Positions 25,781-34,725 are shown, counted from the stretch's first letter. The stretch is 64,000 nt of DNA from Bacteroidaceae bacterium (GCA_017646665.1 JAGCMB010000010.1:1-64000); one strand, 5' to 3'. The notes: generated by a model from the sequence alone, not told the origin. Translations and numbers: made by a program.

Positions 25781-26998
25781 ATGTTCCCTGTAATAGAGCA
25801 TAGATTTGCAACCAAAAAAGCTATGAATGATGTAAGTATAGAGTATTTCCGCGGGAGCAAGCCGGAAATCGAGAATGAGAAAAAGAGAAAGAGTGCTTTA
25901 ATGTCATACTTTCCCAAAACATTGGGAACTATCGACAGAACAAAGTATATACTTGTAGATGATGATAAACCCAAGCAAGAGGGATTAGAAGAAGCCCAAA
26001 AACACAAAAGTCCACAAACTGTTAGGATAGAAAGTTTTGAGAACAACGGGAAAACATTTAATTTTGAGAGCAGGAAAGAGAATGCTGAATATTTAAACCC
26101 AAATCATAAGAAGAAAGAAACAATTGTTCCAAAATCACCGTTTGGTTTTGAAAGCAACAATACTATAACAAACGACAACCCATTAAAACTCTCCCCATCA
26201 TCCAAGGAGTTGAAAGGAGTGTATAAGAACAAACCGCAGCCAAATAGAACAATCGGTGACAGTTTGGGGATGGAGAGTAGGAAGATTGAAAGCTATGCAG
26301 ATTCTTTGAAAACTGCAAACATAAATTACAATACAAATACTGTTTCAAATAATGCAACAGTATCCAAACCAGACAAACAACCAGGATTGTATGGATGGAA
26401 GCCCCCAAAGGACTATACCGGAGAGTTGAATAAACTTAAAAAACAGCTACCACCAATAGCAGCGAGCATATTGAATAATTCAGGAACAGAAATTGTTGTG
26501 CTTAAGAACTTGCATAGTGTTGATGAGAATGGTGATGTCACGCCACGAATTGGAAGATACTATGCTGGTAAGAACAAAGTTTATTTAGACAGCGAGCATG
26601 TGAATGAATACACCTTGCTTTCAGAAGCGATTCACGCAGTACAGGACTATTTAGGAATGACTGGTTCTGGCAAATCAAATTTGGAATTTCAAGAACATGT
26701 AATTAAGGATTTGTATTTCAAACAACAATATACAGAAACAAACGATTATAATGAAGATTACAAATACCCAAATCTTTCAACATCAACAAATAAGGAATAC
26801 GACAATTTTATTACAAGTTCATTTGATGAAAACAATGTACTGGACTTAAATAAATTTTTGCCTAACATAAATAAATTCATAGTATATTTCCAAAATAATT
26901 ATGAACAGAGCAATTCCTATCAAACACAAGCAGTGAAGAACTTCAACTATAACTGGATAAAATTACTACACATTTTTGGGATTGAATACAAATATTGA
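25781..26998 (+). CDS. Zincin-like protein, possible secreted effector
   Basis: I do not recognise a named family. The open frame begins at 25679, but that ATG sits on the tail of the sulfatase terminator, so the in-frame ATG at 25781 (405 residues, MFPVIEHRF) is preferred; numbering below uses it. The N-terminal 210 residues are polar, rich in Asn, Lys and Ser, and likely disordered. The C-terminal domain holds LLSEAIHAVQDYLG (Glu282, His285, Gln288) followed by NLEFQEH (Glu302), a layout like zinc peptidase toxins with HExxHxxQ...NxE, except that the first His is Ser281. No signal peptide is seen. The gene is clearly more AT-rich than its neighbours, which suggests acquisition. A secreted partner follows after 6 bp. 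An interbacterial effector is an inference; a phage or structural protein is another option. Confidence 0.6.
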   Translation: MFPVIEHRFATKKAMNDVSIEYFRGSKPEIENEKKRKSALMSYFPKTLGTIDRTKYILVDDDKPKQEGLEEAQKHKSPQTVRIESFENNGKTFNFESRKENAEYLNPNHKKKETIVPKSPFGFESNNTITNDNPLKLSPSSKELKGVYKNKPQPNRTIGDSLGMESRKIESYADSLKTANINYNTNTVSNNATVSKPDKQPGLYGWKPPKDYTGELNKLKKQLPPIAASILNNSGTEIVVLKNLHSVDENGDVTPRIGRYYAGKNKVYLDSEHVNEYTLLSEAIHAVQDYLGMTGSGKSNLEFQEHVIKDLYFKQQYTETNDYNEDYKYPNLSTSTNKEYDNFITSSFDENNVLDLNKFLPNINKFIVYFQNNYEQSNSYQTQAVKNFNYNWIKLLHIFGIEYKY

Positions 26999-27004
26999 TA
27001 TGAT

Positions 27005-28051
27005 ATGAAACGATTTATCACAACACTTTTTGTGTTTTTTTTCGCACAGATTTCCTGTTATGCAGTGGAAGATTGCCAAACTGATAGTATAGAATCTGGA
27101 TTCCGGGTATTTGGCAATGACACTTTGGTTACAGTAAACTATGAGAACTTTATTTCGCGTGGTTTGGCACAGTACATAGATGATAGCCCGGTTTATTACG
27201 GTCACATAGATTGTGATGTAATACATTGTGAGGGAAATGATTATATACATCGTAATATGTCAAATTTCATTCAAGACATAATTGAAGGATATGGGAAAGA
27301 ACGGTGTAGAGAGATGTTTAAATTATTCTCTAAATCTAACAAAAGTCTTAAATTGTTAGTCCGCATAAGAGTTGACCTTAATGGTGTCATTACTTGTGTT
27401 GAATTCTTATATAGTTCCGAATTGAATCCTTTTATGACATACGAGGACATCAAACGCAACACAAAAATCATTACTAACAGAAAACCGGATCCATATTTGG
27501 CCAAGTACGGAATAGAGTTGTCGCCTTGGATAACATTTCCAATTCCTGTAACAGCGTTACAGAAACATTTGTACCAGGTTACGGACCATAAATACAATGG
27601 AAAAACCATTCGTTTTGACTACCGTCAAAATTCAATGGTCTGCGGATATGTAAAAGAGCAACGCAATGATTCTATAGTCTTCAACAGCAATGAGAGCTCA
27701 AAGAACAAATATCTTAAAGACAAGGATGTGTTGGCCGCTATCGACTCTGTGCAGAGAATTGCCTTAGAGTTTTTGAACCGTGTGAATTTCGAAGAGAATA
27801 AGAACGTTGTCATTTCTCTAAATTTAAATGAAGTAGGTGAGGTGGTAGGAACTAAATTGTTTTTTCCATTAGTCTATAAAAAAGATATTTGGGCCAAGCC
27901 TATCTTCATTATAACAAAAAAGATAAAGGAAAACATCAAGTTTACTCCTCCTGGTAAGTATGGTTGCAATGCCATAAGTATTGATGTACCGGTAAACAAG
28001 CACAAGACAATTGACGATTTATTGAAAACGAATAGGATAAACATACAATAA
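27005..28051 (+). CDS. Exported protein of unknown function, internal duplication
   Basis: A 348-residue protein with a Sec signal peptide (MKRFITTLFVFFFAQISCYA), so periplasmic or outer-membrane located. I do not recognise the family. Two regions look related: about 115-182 (VRIRVDLNGVITCVEFLY ... WITFPIPV) and about 265-330 (VVISLNLNEVGEVVGTKLFF ... ISIDVPV), each a beta-strand pair, a helix and a closing strand, somewhat like a TonB C-terminal fold. The gene is AT-rich like the gene before it and starts 6 bp after that gene's stop, so the two are co-translated. The arrangement of a cytoplasmic peptidase-like protein followed by an exported partner fits an effector and its periplasmic immunity protein; this is inferred from arrangement only. 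Confidence 0.6.
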   Translation: MKRFITTLFVFFFAQISCYAVEDCQTDSIESGFRVFGNDTLVTVNYENFISRGLAQYIDDSPVYYGHIDCDVIHCEGNDYIHRNMSNFIQDIIEGYGKERCREMFKLFSKSNKSLKLLVRIRVDLNGVITCVEFLYSSELNPFMTYEDIKRNTKIITNRKPDPYLAKYGIELSPWITFPIPVTALQKHLYQVTDHKYNGKTIRFDYRQNSMVCGYVKEQRNDSIVFNSNESSKNKYLKDKDVLAAIDSVQRIALEFLNRVNFEENKNVVISLNLNEVGEVVGTKLFFPLVYKKDIWAKPIFIITKKIKENIKFTPPGKYGCNAISIDVPVNKHKTIDDLLKTNRINIQ

Positions 28052-28056
28052 ATTCA

Positions 28057-28084
28057 GCAGGCGCAATCGAAAGGTTGCGCCTGC
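28057..28084 (+). terminator. Hairpin after the accessory pair
   Basis: GCAGGCGCAA (28057-28066) and TTGCGCCTGC (28075-28084) form a stem with an 8-nt loop 6 bp past the stop codon. The T run after it is weak. The stem resembles that of the terminator at 34692-34725. Confidence 0.7.
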
Positions 28085-28108
28085 AATGCGTTTTCATTCA
28101 GTCCTAAC

Positions 28109-28500
28109 CGGAATTTAGTTATCCTAAATGACTGTTTCCAGAATAGAGCGTAACGCAGTCATCGCCGTTAGTCATCGCCGTTTAGAAGAGCACAAAAGTA
28201 AAGTGAGAAGCCTTTACCGATAGAATATTGAAGTTAGTATAAAACGGGGAGGACAAGGCTTGCTATAAGTTGCAATACCGGAGTTTACAGGTAGTAAATG
28301 AGGATTTGCAACTTATAGTATAACGCAGTCATCGCCGTTTTAGAAGAGCACAAAAGTAAAGTGAGAAGCCTTTACCGATAGAATATTGAAGTTTCTATAA
28401 AACGGGGAGGACAAGGCTTGCGATAAGTTGCAATACCGGAGTTTACAGGTAGTAAATGAGGATTTGCAACTTATAGTATAACGCAGTCATCGCCGTTTTA
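28109..28500. repeat. 158-bp structured tandem repeat
   Basis: Two nearly identical units of about 157-158 bp lie head to tail (28171-28327 and 28328-28485), followed by a partial third unit (to 28500) and preceded by a diverged one (28109-28170). TAACGCAGTCATCGCCGTT recurs at 28151, 28321 and 28479, with small end differences. Each full unit holds a hairpin: CTATAAGTTGCAA (28263-28275) with TTGCAACTTATAG (28306-28318) in unit 1, and ATAAGTTGCAA (28423-28433) with TTGCAACTTAT (28464-28474) in unit 2; a second pair AAGCCTT/AAGGCTT (28208-28214, 28255-28261) also occurs. No gene is found in it. It fills the gap between two convergent genes. Confidence 0.85.
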
Positions 28501-28507
28501 GAGAACT

Positions 28508-30619
28508 TCAAAGTGATTTCATAGAAAGAGAGATCCTCCTCCTCTTCAAATCCACCTCAACAACCCTTACCATAACTTGCTGGCCGAGCTTGACAACATC
28601 GCCGGGGGATGAAACAAACTTGTCGGCAAGTTGTGAGATGTGTACAAGACCATCCTGATGGACTCCGATGTTTACAAATGCACCGAACGCGGTGATATTG
28701 GAAACAAGACCGGGCAGAACCATTCCAATGCGCAAATCATCAATCTCGTGCACGTTGGGGTCGAAAGAGAATGCCTTTGCCTGCTCGCGTGGGTCAAGAC
28801 CGCGTTTGTTCAGAGCATCCATAATATCGGTGAGTGTCGGTAAGCCCACCTTGTCGGTTACATAATGCGAAAGTTCAATTTTTTTACGCAGTTCGCCATC
28901 GGCAATGAACTGCTCAAGTGACACGCCACAATCCTTTGCCATTTTAATGACGATATTATAGGATTCGGGATGTACAGCGGTGCTGTCGAGCGGATTTTCG
29001 CCACCCACCACACGCAAGAATCCTGCAGCCTGTTCATAAGCCTTATTACCAAGACGTGGAACGTTCAACAACTCTTTACGGGTGCGGAAATCGCCATTGG
29101 CGGCGCGATATTTCACAATATTGTCGGCTAGCACCGGACCAAGGCCCGATATATGAGTCAAGATTTGTTTGGTAGCAGTGTTCACATTCACGCCCACCTT
29201 GTTCACGCAACTCTCAACGACAACATCAAGACGCTGCTTGAGCTTGCCTTGGTCAACACTATGCTGATACTGCCCCACGCCTATGGAACGTGGCTCAATC
29301 TTTACAAGTTCGGACAATGGGTCTATCAGTCGGCGGCCGATAGAAACCGCTCCACGCACCGTAACGTCTTCATTGGGGAATTCCTCGCGTGCTACAGGCG
29401 ATGCCGAATAGACCGATGCGCCATCCTCGTTGACAGAGAAGATGTCGGCAGCAAGACCAAGCGAGCGCACAAAGTCCTCGGTTTCGCGGCCGGCAGTACC
29501 GTTTCCGATGGCGAATGCTTCAATGGCATAGTCCTTTACAAGTGAGGTAATTATGCGTGCTGTTCCTTCGCGGTCATTCTGTGGTGGATGGGGATATATG
29601 ACTGTGTGATGTATGAGATTTCCCTGCGAGTCAAGCACCACCACCTTGCAACCGGTGCGAAAGCCTGGGTCAATGGCAAGCACGCGCTTTTGTCCAAGCG
29701 GCGACGACATCAACAACTGACGCAGGTTCTCGGCAAACACGGCTATGGCTTCATCGTCTGCACGTTGCTTGGCATTGCCACGTGTTTCATTCTCAATGGA
29801 AGGCGCAAGCAGACGCTTGTAGCCATCGGCAACAGCAAGTTCCATATATTCGCGCGAAGGGGAGAAACGCTTCACGAACTGGCGACAAAGACGTTCGGTG
29901 GCATCGTCGGAATCAATGGTTATAGACATTCGCAGGAAACCCTCCTCTTCGCCACGCATTATGGCCAAAAGACGATGCGATGATATTCGCGCCACATTTT
30001 CTTGCCATTCATAATAATCGGAATATTTTATGCCATCACCCTCCTTGCCTTTTACGACCTTTGAGCTGAGCACGCCGTTTCGGGCAAAAAGACGGCGCAC
30101 AGTGCTACGTGCGTGCTCGTCCTCGGAAACGCGCTCGGCAATGATATCACAGGCACCGGCAATAGCATCGTCGACAGTGGGGACATCGGCAGTGATAAAT
30201 GAGCGTGCCCTGCCCTTCACATCGTTATGTTGCTGAAGCCATATAACATCGGCAAGCGGTTCAAGGCCACGTTCCTTTGCTATTGTTGCACGGGTGCGAC
30301 GCTTGGGACGGTACGGCAGATATATATCCTCCAGTTCAACAGCATCGAAACAGTTGTCAATGCGTTGTTTGAGTTCGGGGGTGAGTTTTCCCTGTTCGTC
30401 AATGGTTGCGATGATTGTTTCTTTACGCTGGAGAATAGTCTTGAGCCTTTCATACATATCCTTGACGCTTCCGACAGCAACCTCGTCCATTGAACCGGTT
30501 GCCTCCTTGCGGTATCGGGATATAAATGGGATGGTAGCACCGCCATCAAGCAGTTCTACGACATTTTTCACCTTGTCGGGAGCAAAACCAAGCTCCTTGG
30601 ATATTATTTTTATCAACAT
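28508..30619 (-). CDS. tex: Tex family RNA-binding transcriptional accessory protein
   Basis: A 703-residue cytoplasmic protein of the Tex/Spt6-like family, binding nucleic acid and influencing transcription. Domains in order: the Tex N-terminal helical region (about 1-190; TIPFISRYRKEATGSMDE is the family mark), a YqgF/RNase H-like domain (about 315-450; VLAIDPGFRTGCKVVVLD), helix-hairpin-helix segments (about 485-560), and a C-terminal S1 domain (about 630-700; GMVLPGLVSNITAFGAFVNI). It is complete, slightly shorter than E. coli YhgF. It is a single gene, convergent with the accessory pair, whose repeats abut its 3' end. Confidence 0.96.
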   Translation of the reverse strand: MLIKIISKELGFAPDKVKNVVELLDGGATIPFISRYRKEATGSMDEVAVGSVKDMYERLKTILQRKETIIATIDEQGKLTPELKQRIDNCFDAVELEDIYLPYRPKRRTRATIAKERGLEPLADVIWLQQHNDVKGRARSFITADVPTVDDAIAGACDIIAERVSEDEHARSTVRRLFARNGVLSSKVVKGKEGDGIKYSDYYEWQENVARISSHRLLAIMRGEEEGFLRMSITIDSDDATERLCRQFVKRFSPSREYMELAVADGYKRLLAPSIENETRGNAKQRADDEAIAVFAENLRQLLMSSPLGQKRVLAIDPGFRTGCKVVVLDSQGNLIHHTVIYPHPPQNDREGTARIITSLVKDYAIEAFAIGNGTAGRETEDFVRSLGLAADIFSVNEDGASVYSASPVAREEFPNEDVTVRGAVSIGRRLIDPLSELVKIEPRSIGVGQYQHSVDQGKLKQRLDVVVESCVNKVGVNVNTATKQILTHISGLGPVLADNIVKYRAANGDFRTRKELLNVPRLGNKAYEQAAGFLRVVGGENPLDSTAVHPESYNIVIKMAKDCGVSLEQFIADGELRKKIELSHYVTDKVGLPTLTDIMDALNKRGLDPREQAKAFSFDPNVHEIDDLRIGMVLPGLVSNITAFGAFVNIGVHQDGLVHISQLADKFVSSPGDVVKLGQQVMVRVVEVDLKRRRISLSMKSL

Positions 30620-30764
30620 AATACATATAATTTATAGCGAAGATAATACAAAGGATGCTGAAAATTGTCAAAAAAAGACTTTATAAATCTTAAGTTCAGA
30701 AAAATAATTTAAAACAGCAGGAAAATCATTATTGAAATATGTTCCACATTCAAACAAAAAATAC

Positions 30765-30772
30765 TATTTTTG
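30765..30772 (+). promoter_or_regulatory. Candidate -7 box of tkt-rpiB
   Basis: TATTTTTG matches TAnnTTTG about 100 bp before the transketolase start. No TTTG occurs 19-21 bp upstream, so support rests on one element and position. Confidence 0.4.
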
Positions 30773-30871
30773 TAACAAATTACGGTTAAGAGTATCTTTC
30801 ACATCAAAACAGACAAAAAAGATGCTCTACAATAAAAAGCAAATAAAAACCTACTAACGATAATAAAAGAT

Positions 30872-32884
30872 ATGAATAGTAAGCAATTGATGAACAAAGC
30901 TGCTGACAATATCCGTATATTGACTGCGGCAATGGTAGAGAAAGCTAAATCGGGACACCCTGGAGGTGCTATGGGCGGTGCCGACTTTATCAACGTACTC
31001 TACTCTGAGTTTTTGGTACACGACCCCGAAAACCCATTGTGGGAAGGACGCGACCGTTTCTTCCTTGATCCGGGCCACATGTCGCCAATGCTCTACTCAG
31101 TGCTTGCACTCTCAGACAAATATACAATGGACGAGCTCAAGCAGCTCCGTCAATGGGGAAGCCCAACTCCGGGACACCCCGAAGTAAACTTCGCACGTGG
31201 TATCGAGAACACATCAGGCCCTCTTGGTCAGGGACACACATACGCAGTCGGTGCAGCCATTGCAGCCAAATTCCTCGAGGCACGTTTGGGTAGCGAAGTA
31301 ATGGGTCACACAATTTACGCATTCATCTCGGACGGTGGCGTACAGGAGGAGATTTCTCAGGGTGCCGGCCGTTTGGCAGGTTACTTGAAGCTCAACAACC
31401 TTGTAATGTTCTACGATGCAAACCAGATTCAGCTATCTACACGTTGCGACGAAGTAATGTTCGAGGACACAGCAAAGAAGTATGAAGCGTGGGGTTGGAA
31501 GGTTATTACAATCGACGGTAACGACTGTGATGCAATCCGCGCTGCATTGACCGAGGCAAAAGCTGAACAGGAGCGTCCTACACTCATCATCGGCAACACC
31601 GTTATGGGCAAGGGTGCACGCCGCGCCGACGGCAGCAGCTATGAGTTCGACTGTGGCACACACGGTGCTCCACTCGGTGGCGATGCATACATCAATACAA
31701 TAAAGAACCTTGGTGGTGACGTAGAGAATCCATTCGTGTTCTTCCCCGAGGTAAAGGAGATGTATGACAACCGTCTCAACGAGCTTCGCAAGATTGTTGC
31801 AGAGCGCAAGGCTGCTAAGGCAGCTTGGGCAGCAGCAAATCCCGAAAAGGCACAGAAACTCGAGAACTGGTTCAACGGCAACCAACCTGCTATCGACTGG
31901 TCGGCAATTGAGCAGAAGGCCGATGGCCCAACACGTAATGCTTCGGCAACAGTACTTGGCATACTTGCTGAGAACTACGAGAATATGATTTGTTCATCGG
32001 CCGACTTGAGCAATAGCGACAAGACCGACGGATTCTTGAAGAAGACACACGCTTTTACACCCGGTGATTTCAGCGGTGCATTCCTGCACGCCGGCGTATC
32101 GGAGTTGACAATGGCTTGTGTATGTATCGGTATGGCACTTCACGGTGGTGTTATCGCAGCTTGCGGAACATTCTTCGTATTCAGCGACTATATGAAACCG
32201 GCAATCCGTATGGCAGCACTTATGGAGCTCCCTGTGAAGTTCGTTTGGTCACACGATGCGTTCCGCGTAGGCGAGGACGGCCCTACCCACGAGCCTGTTG
32301 AACAGGAGGCACAGGTGCGTCTGATGGAGAAGGTAAAGAACCACAGCGGAAAGAACTCAATGCTTGTTCTGCGCCCAGCCGACGTAAACGAGGCAACACA
32401 GGCGTGGAAACTCGCAATGGAGAACACAGACACTCCAACAGGTCTCATATTCTCACGCCAGAACATCAATAATCTCCCCGAGGGTACACCATACGAGGAG
32501 GCATCAAAGGGTGCATATATCATTGCCGGCAGTGACGAGGATTACGACGTAATACTTCTTGCATCGGGTTCCGAGGTTTCTACACTTGTTGATGGTGCAA
32601 AGCTCTTGAAGGCTGACGGTATCAAGACACGTATCGTTTCTGTTCCATCAGAGGGTCTTTTCCGCACACAGCCTAAGGAGTATCAGGAGAGCATCCTCCC
32701 TGCAGGTGCAAAGATTTTCGGTCTTACAGCCGGTCTTCCTGTAAACCTCGAGGGTCTTGTAGGTGCAAACGGCAAGGTTTGGGGCTTGGAGTCTTTCGGT
32801 TTCTCAGCACCATACAAAGTACTTGACGAGAAGCTCGGCTTTACAGCAGAGAATGTGTATAATCAGGTAAAATCAATGTTATAA
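30872..32884 (+). CDS. tkt: Transketolase
   Basis: A 670-residue thiamine-diphosphate enzyme of the non-oxidative pentose phosphate pathway, moving two-carbon units between sugar phosphates. Seen: the substrate-binding KSGHPGGAMGGADF near residue 30, GPLGQGHTYAVGAA, the ThDP/Mg site ISDGGVQEE...NNLVMFYDAN, and the pyrimidine domain with WSHDAFRVGEDGPTHEP. The length is standard. Its stop codon overlaps the rpiB start (TAATG), which couples translation of two enzymes of the same pathway. Codon use is biased as in highly expressed genes. Confidence 0.97.
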   Translation: MNSKQLMNKAADNIRILTAAMVEKAKSGHPGGAMGGADFINVLYSEFLVHDPENPLWEGRDRFFLDPGHMSPMLYSVLALSDKYTMDELKQLRQWGSPTPGHPEVNFARGIENTSGPLGQGHTYAVGAAIAAKFLEARLGSEVMGHTIYAFISDGGVQEEISQGAGRLAGYLKLNNLVMFYDANQIQLSTRCDEVMFEDTAKKYEAWGWKVITIDGNDCDAIRAALTEAKAEQERPTLIIGNTVMGKGARRADGSSYEFDCGTHGAPLGGDAYINTIKNLGGDVENPFVFFPEVKEMYDNRLNELRKIVAERKAAKAAWAAANPEKAQKLENWFNGNQPAIDWSAIEQKADGPTRNASATVLGILAENYENMICSSADLSNSDKTDGFLKKTHAFTPGDFSGAFLHAGVSELTMACVCIGMALHGGVIAACGTFFVFSDYMKPAIRMAALMELPVKFVWSHDAFRVGEDGPTHEPVEQEAQVRLMEKVKNHSGKNSMLVLRPADVNEATQAWKLAMENTDTPTGLIFSRQNINNLPEGTPYEEASKGAYIIAGSDEDYDVILLASGSEVSTLVDGAKLLKADGIKTRIVSVPSEGLFRTQPKEYQESILPAGAKIFGLTAGLPVNLEGLVGANGKVWGLESFGFSAPYKVLDEKLGFTAENVYNQVKSML

Positions 32885-33321
32885 TGAAAAAGATAGGTTT
32901 AGCAAGTGACCACGCAGGTTATCCGCTCAAGGAACAGGTAAAGGAGTGGCTCACAGCAATGGGTTATGAATTTGTAGACTTTGGTACACACAGCACAGAA
33001 AGCTGCAACTACCCCGAATTTGCTCACGCACTTGCAAATGCAATTGAAAATGGAGAGTTCGAGAAAGGTATTGCCATTTGCGGTACAGGCAATGGTATCA
33101 ATATGACCTTGAACCACCACAACGCCATTCGTAGCGCGCTCTGCTGGATGCCTGAGATTGCAGCACTTGCACGCCAACACAACGATGCGAACGTAATGGT
33201 TATGCCAGGTCGTTTCATTGCAACTGACAGCGCAAAAGAGTGTGTAGAAACATTCTTGAACACACCATTTGAAGGTGGTCGCCACCAGGCACGCATTGAT
33301 GCAATCCCTGTAAAGAAATAA
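32884..33321 (+). CDS. rpiB: Ribose-5-phosphate isomerase B
   Basis: A 145-residue enzyme of the RpiB/LacAB family that interconverts ribose-5-phosphate and ribulose-5-phosphate. The N-terminus KIGLASDHAGYPLKEQVK and FGTHSTESCNYPEFA are family signatures, and GIAICGTGNGINMTLNHH holds the usual active-site Cys and the GxGxG phosphate loop. The ATG shares a base with the tkt stop codon. A strong terminator follows 20 bp on. The sister enzyme RpiA is not in the window. Confidence 0.96.
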   Translation: MKKIGLASDHAGYPLKEQVKEWLTAMGYEFVDFGTHSTESCNYPEFAHALANAIENGEFEKGIAICGTGNGINMTLNHHNAIRSALCWMPEIAALARQHNDANVMVMPGRFIATDSAKECVETFLNTPFEGGRHQARIDAIPVKK

Positions 33322-33341
33322 ATTTAGACCTTATTAAATAG

Positions 33342-33376
33342 AACAAGCCGTTGGCGTTGCCAACGGCTTGTTTTTT
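33342..33376 (+). terminator. Terminator of tkt-rpiB
   Basis: AACAAGCCGTTGG (33342-33354) and CCAACGGCTTGTT (33360-33372) with a 5-nt loop and a T run to 33376. Confidence 0.9.
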
Positions 33377-33396
33377 GTATTGAATGTAAAGGTAAA

Positions 33397-33978
33397 CTAG
33401 CACTGCGCCATTTCACCACCAAAGCTAGGCAAATTGACCTGTTCGAATTTATACCCCAGACGTTTAAGTTCCATAGCAGCACCAATGCGGAACATAACCT
33501 TCACGACACGTGCATAGACGTGGAATGCCATTGATGATTGGGGTTCAATATGCTCGCGACGAATCAGTGTTACGGCTGTTTCCCCCAAACGGCGCATCAT
33601 ATCTTCTATCCCTTTTGCCTCACGAGATTCAAGATGGAAGCCAATAATGTCGCGCACTATATGCTCGTCCATATCATCAAATCCCTGTGAACCGTAGTAG
33701 CTATTGTAGGCATCATTGCTGTGGGCTGCCCAATCAGAATCCCACTGATGTGCAACCGCCATACCAAGATAACCGGCCCAGGCTATTGCCACCGTTGGAT
33801 AGTCGGCAATATTGGGTACGGCATCGGCCATATATTCAGGAGCCAACGCATCCCAACGGTCACTGATATCATCGGTAGCGAGCAATGTTCCGTCAAGCAC
33901 ACCATACTGCTTGCACATACGCAAGAGTTCATCGGTTATGCGGCTCTCAAAATTCTCAAGATATACTTTATTTACCAT
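33397..33978 (-). CDS. Conserved hypothetical protein
   Basis: A 193-residue protein with no signal peptide or membrane helix that I do not recognise by name. It is mostly helical, with a notable Trp/His/Asp-rich stretch (VAIAWAGYLGMAVAHQWDSD, about 63-82) and a later FHLESREAKGIEDMMRRLGE. The spread of His, Asp and Glu residues could be a helical metal-binding site, but no motif is exact. The start codon lies 14 bp after the ribE stop codon, so the two genes are co-transcribed. There is no evidence that it acts in riboflavin synthesis. Confidence 0.75.
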   Translation of the reverse strand: MVNKVYLENFESRITDELLRMCKQYGVLDGTLLATDDISDRWDALAPEYMADAVPNIADYPTVAIAWAGYLGMAVAHQWDSDWAAHSNDAYNSYYGSQGFDDMDEHIVRDIIGFHLESREAKGIEDMMRRLGETAVTLIRREHIEPQSSMAFHVYARVVKVMFRIGAAMELKRLGYKFEQVNLPSFGGEMAQC

Positions 33979-33992
33979 TGTCAGTTGCAGAA

Positions 33993-34595
33993 TTACTGTA
34001 GACTTGCTATGCGTGCAATATATTTACCAATTATATCAAACTCAATATTCACTTTTGTCCCCACCTCAATTGTGTGAAAATTGGTGTGTTCAAAAGTGTA
34101 AGGGATAATTGCAACTGAGAATGTATCATCCGTAGGTTCACAAACAGTAAGACTGACACCATTCACTGTTACCGAGCCCTTGTCAACTGTCATATAGCCC
34201 TTCGCAGCCATTAAAGCATCTTTAGGGTAACGGAATGTGAAATACCAACTTCCATCAGCATCACGCAACGACACACATTCGGCTGTTATATCCACGTGAC
34301 CTTGAACAATATGACCGTCAAGACGACCGTTCATCTTCATAGAACGCTCTACATTCACTTTGTCACCGACCTTCAAATCACCGATATTTGAACGTTCAAG
34401 TGTTTCACTCATTGCAGTTACAGTATATTCATCATCTGTAATATCCACAACAGTCAAACAGACTCCGTTGTGTGCCACACTCTGGTCTATCTTCAAATCT
34501 CCCACAAAGGAGCAAGTCAACGTCAAATGCAAATTGCCCTGCTCACGCACAAGTTTGCGAACTGTAGCAAATTCCTCTACAATACCCGAGAACAT
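33993..34595 (-). CDS. ribE: Riboflavin synthase, alpha subunit
   Basis: A 200-residue enzyme joining two lumazine molecules to give riboflavin. It begins with the signature MFSGIVEEFATV and consists of two similar lumazine-binding domains (about 1-95 and 96-195); the conserved CLTVV segment and GHIVQGHVD fall at the expected places. The length is typical. It has a well-formed promoter (34636-34666) and no FMN riboswitch in its short leader. The other rib genes are not in the window. Confidence 0.95.
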   Translation of the reverse strand: MFSGIVEEFATVRKLVREQGNLHLTLTCSFVGDLKIDQSVAHNGVCLTVVDITDDEYTVTAMSETLERSNIGDLKVGDKVNVERSMKMNGRLDGHIVQGHVDITAECVSLRDADGSWYFTFRYPKDALMAAKGYMTVDKGSVTVNGVSLTVCEPTDDTFSVAIIPYTFEHTNFHTIEVGTKVNIEFDIIGKYIARIASLQ

Positions 34596-34635
34596 AATAT
34601 TAAGTATTTATATTGTCATTTATAATTTTCTTCTG

Positions 34636-34666
34636 CGAAGATAGCACAATTTTGGCACACGACAAA
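34636..34666 (-). promoter_or_regulatory. Promoter of ribE
   Basis: On the minus strand TTTG (34666-34663) is followed after 19 bp by TATCTTCG (34643-34636), giving a leader of about 34 nt. The -7 box has C for T at its seventh position; the same variant occurs before tRNA-Gly and the LysM gene. Confidence 0.6.
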
Positions 34667-34686
34667 ACAAGCTATTCAAATGAATA

Positions 34687-34725
34687 TAAAAACCGCAGGC
34701 GCAATCGAATGATTGCGCCTGCGGT
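34687..34725 (-). terminator. Terminator of the M60-like peptidase gene
   Basis: ACCGCAGGCGCAATC (34692-34706) and GATTGCGCCTGCGGT (34711-34725) form a perfect 15-bp stem with a 4-nt loop, then a T run on the minus strand. Confidence 0.9.

Noticed and set aside
28109..28500. Integron attC array or CALIN
   Set aside because: Repeats are tandem and structured, but the R'' and R' core sites (RYYYAAC, GTTRRRY) do not fit, and no cassette genes lie between the units.
28109..28500. CRISPR array
   Set aside because: The period is about 158 bp with units nearly identical throughout, so there are no short repeats with unique spacers and no cas genes.
34596..34691. FMN riboswitch before ribE
   Set aside because: The leader is only about 34 nt with no RFN-element sequence; the region holds a promoter and the terminator of the next gene.
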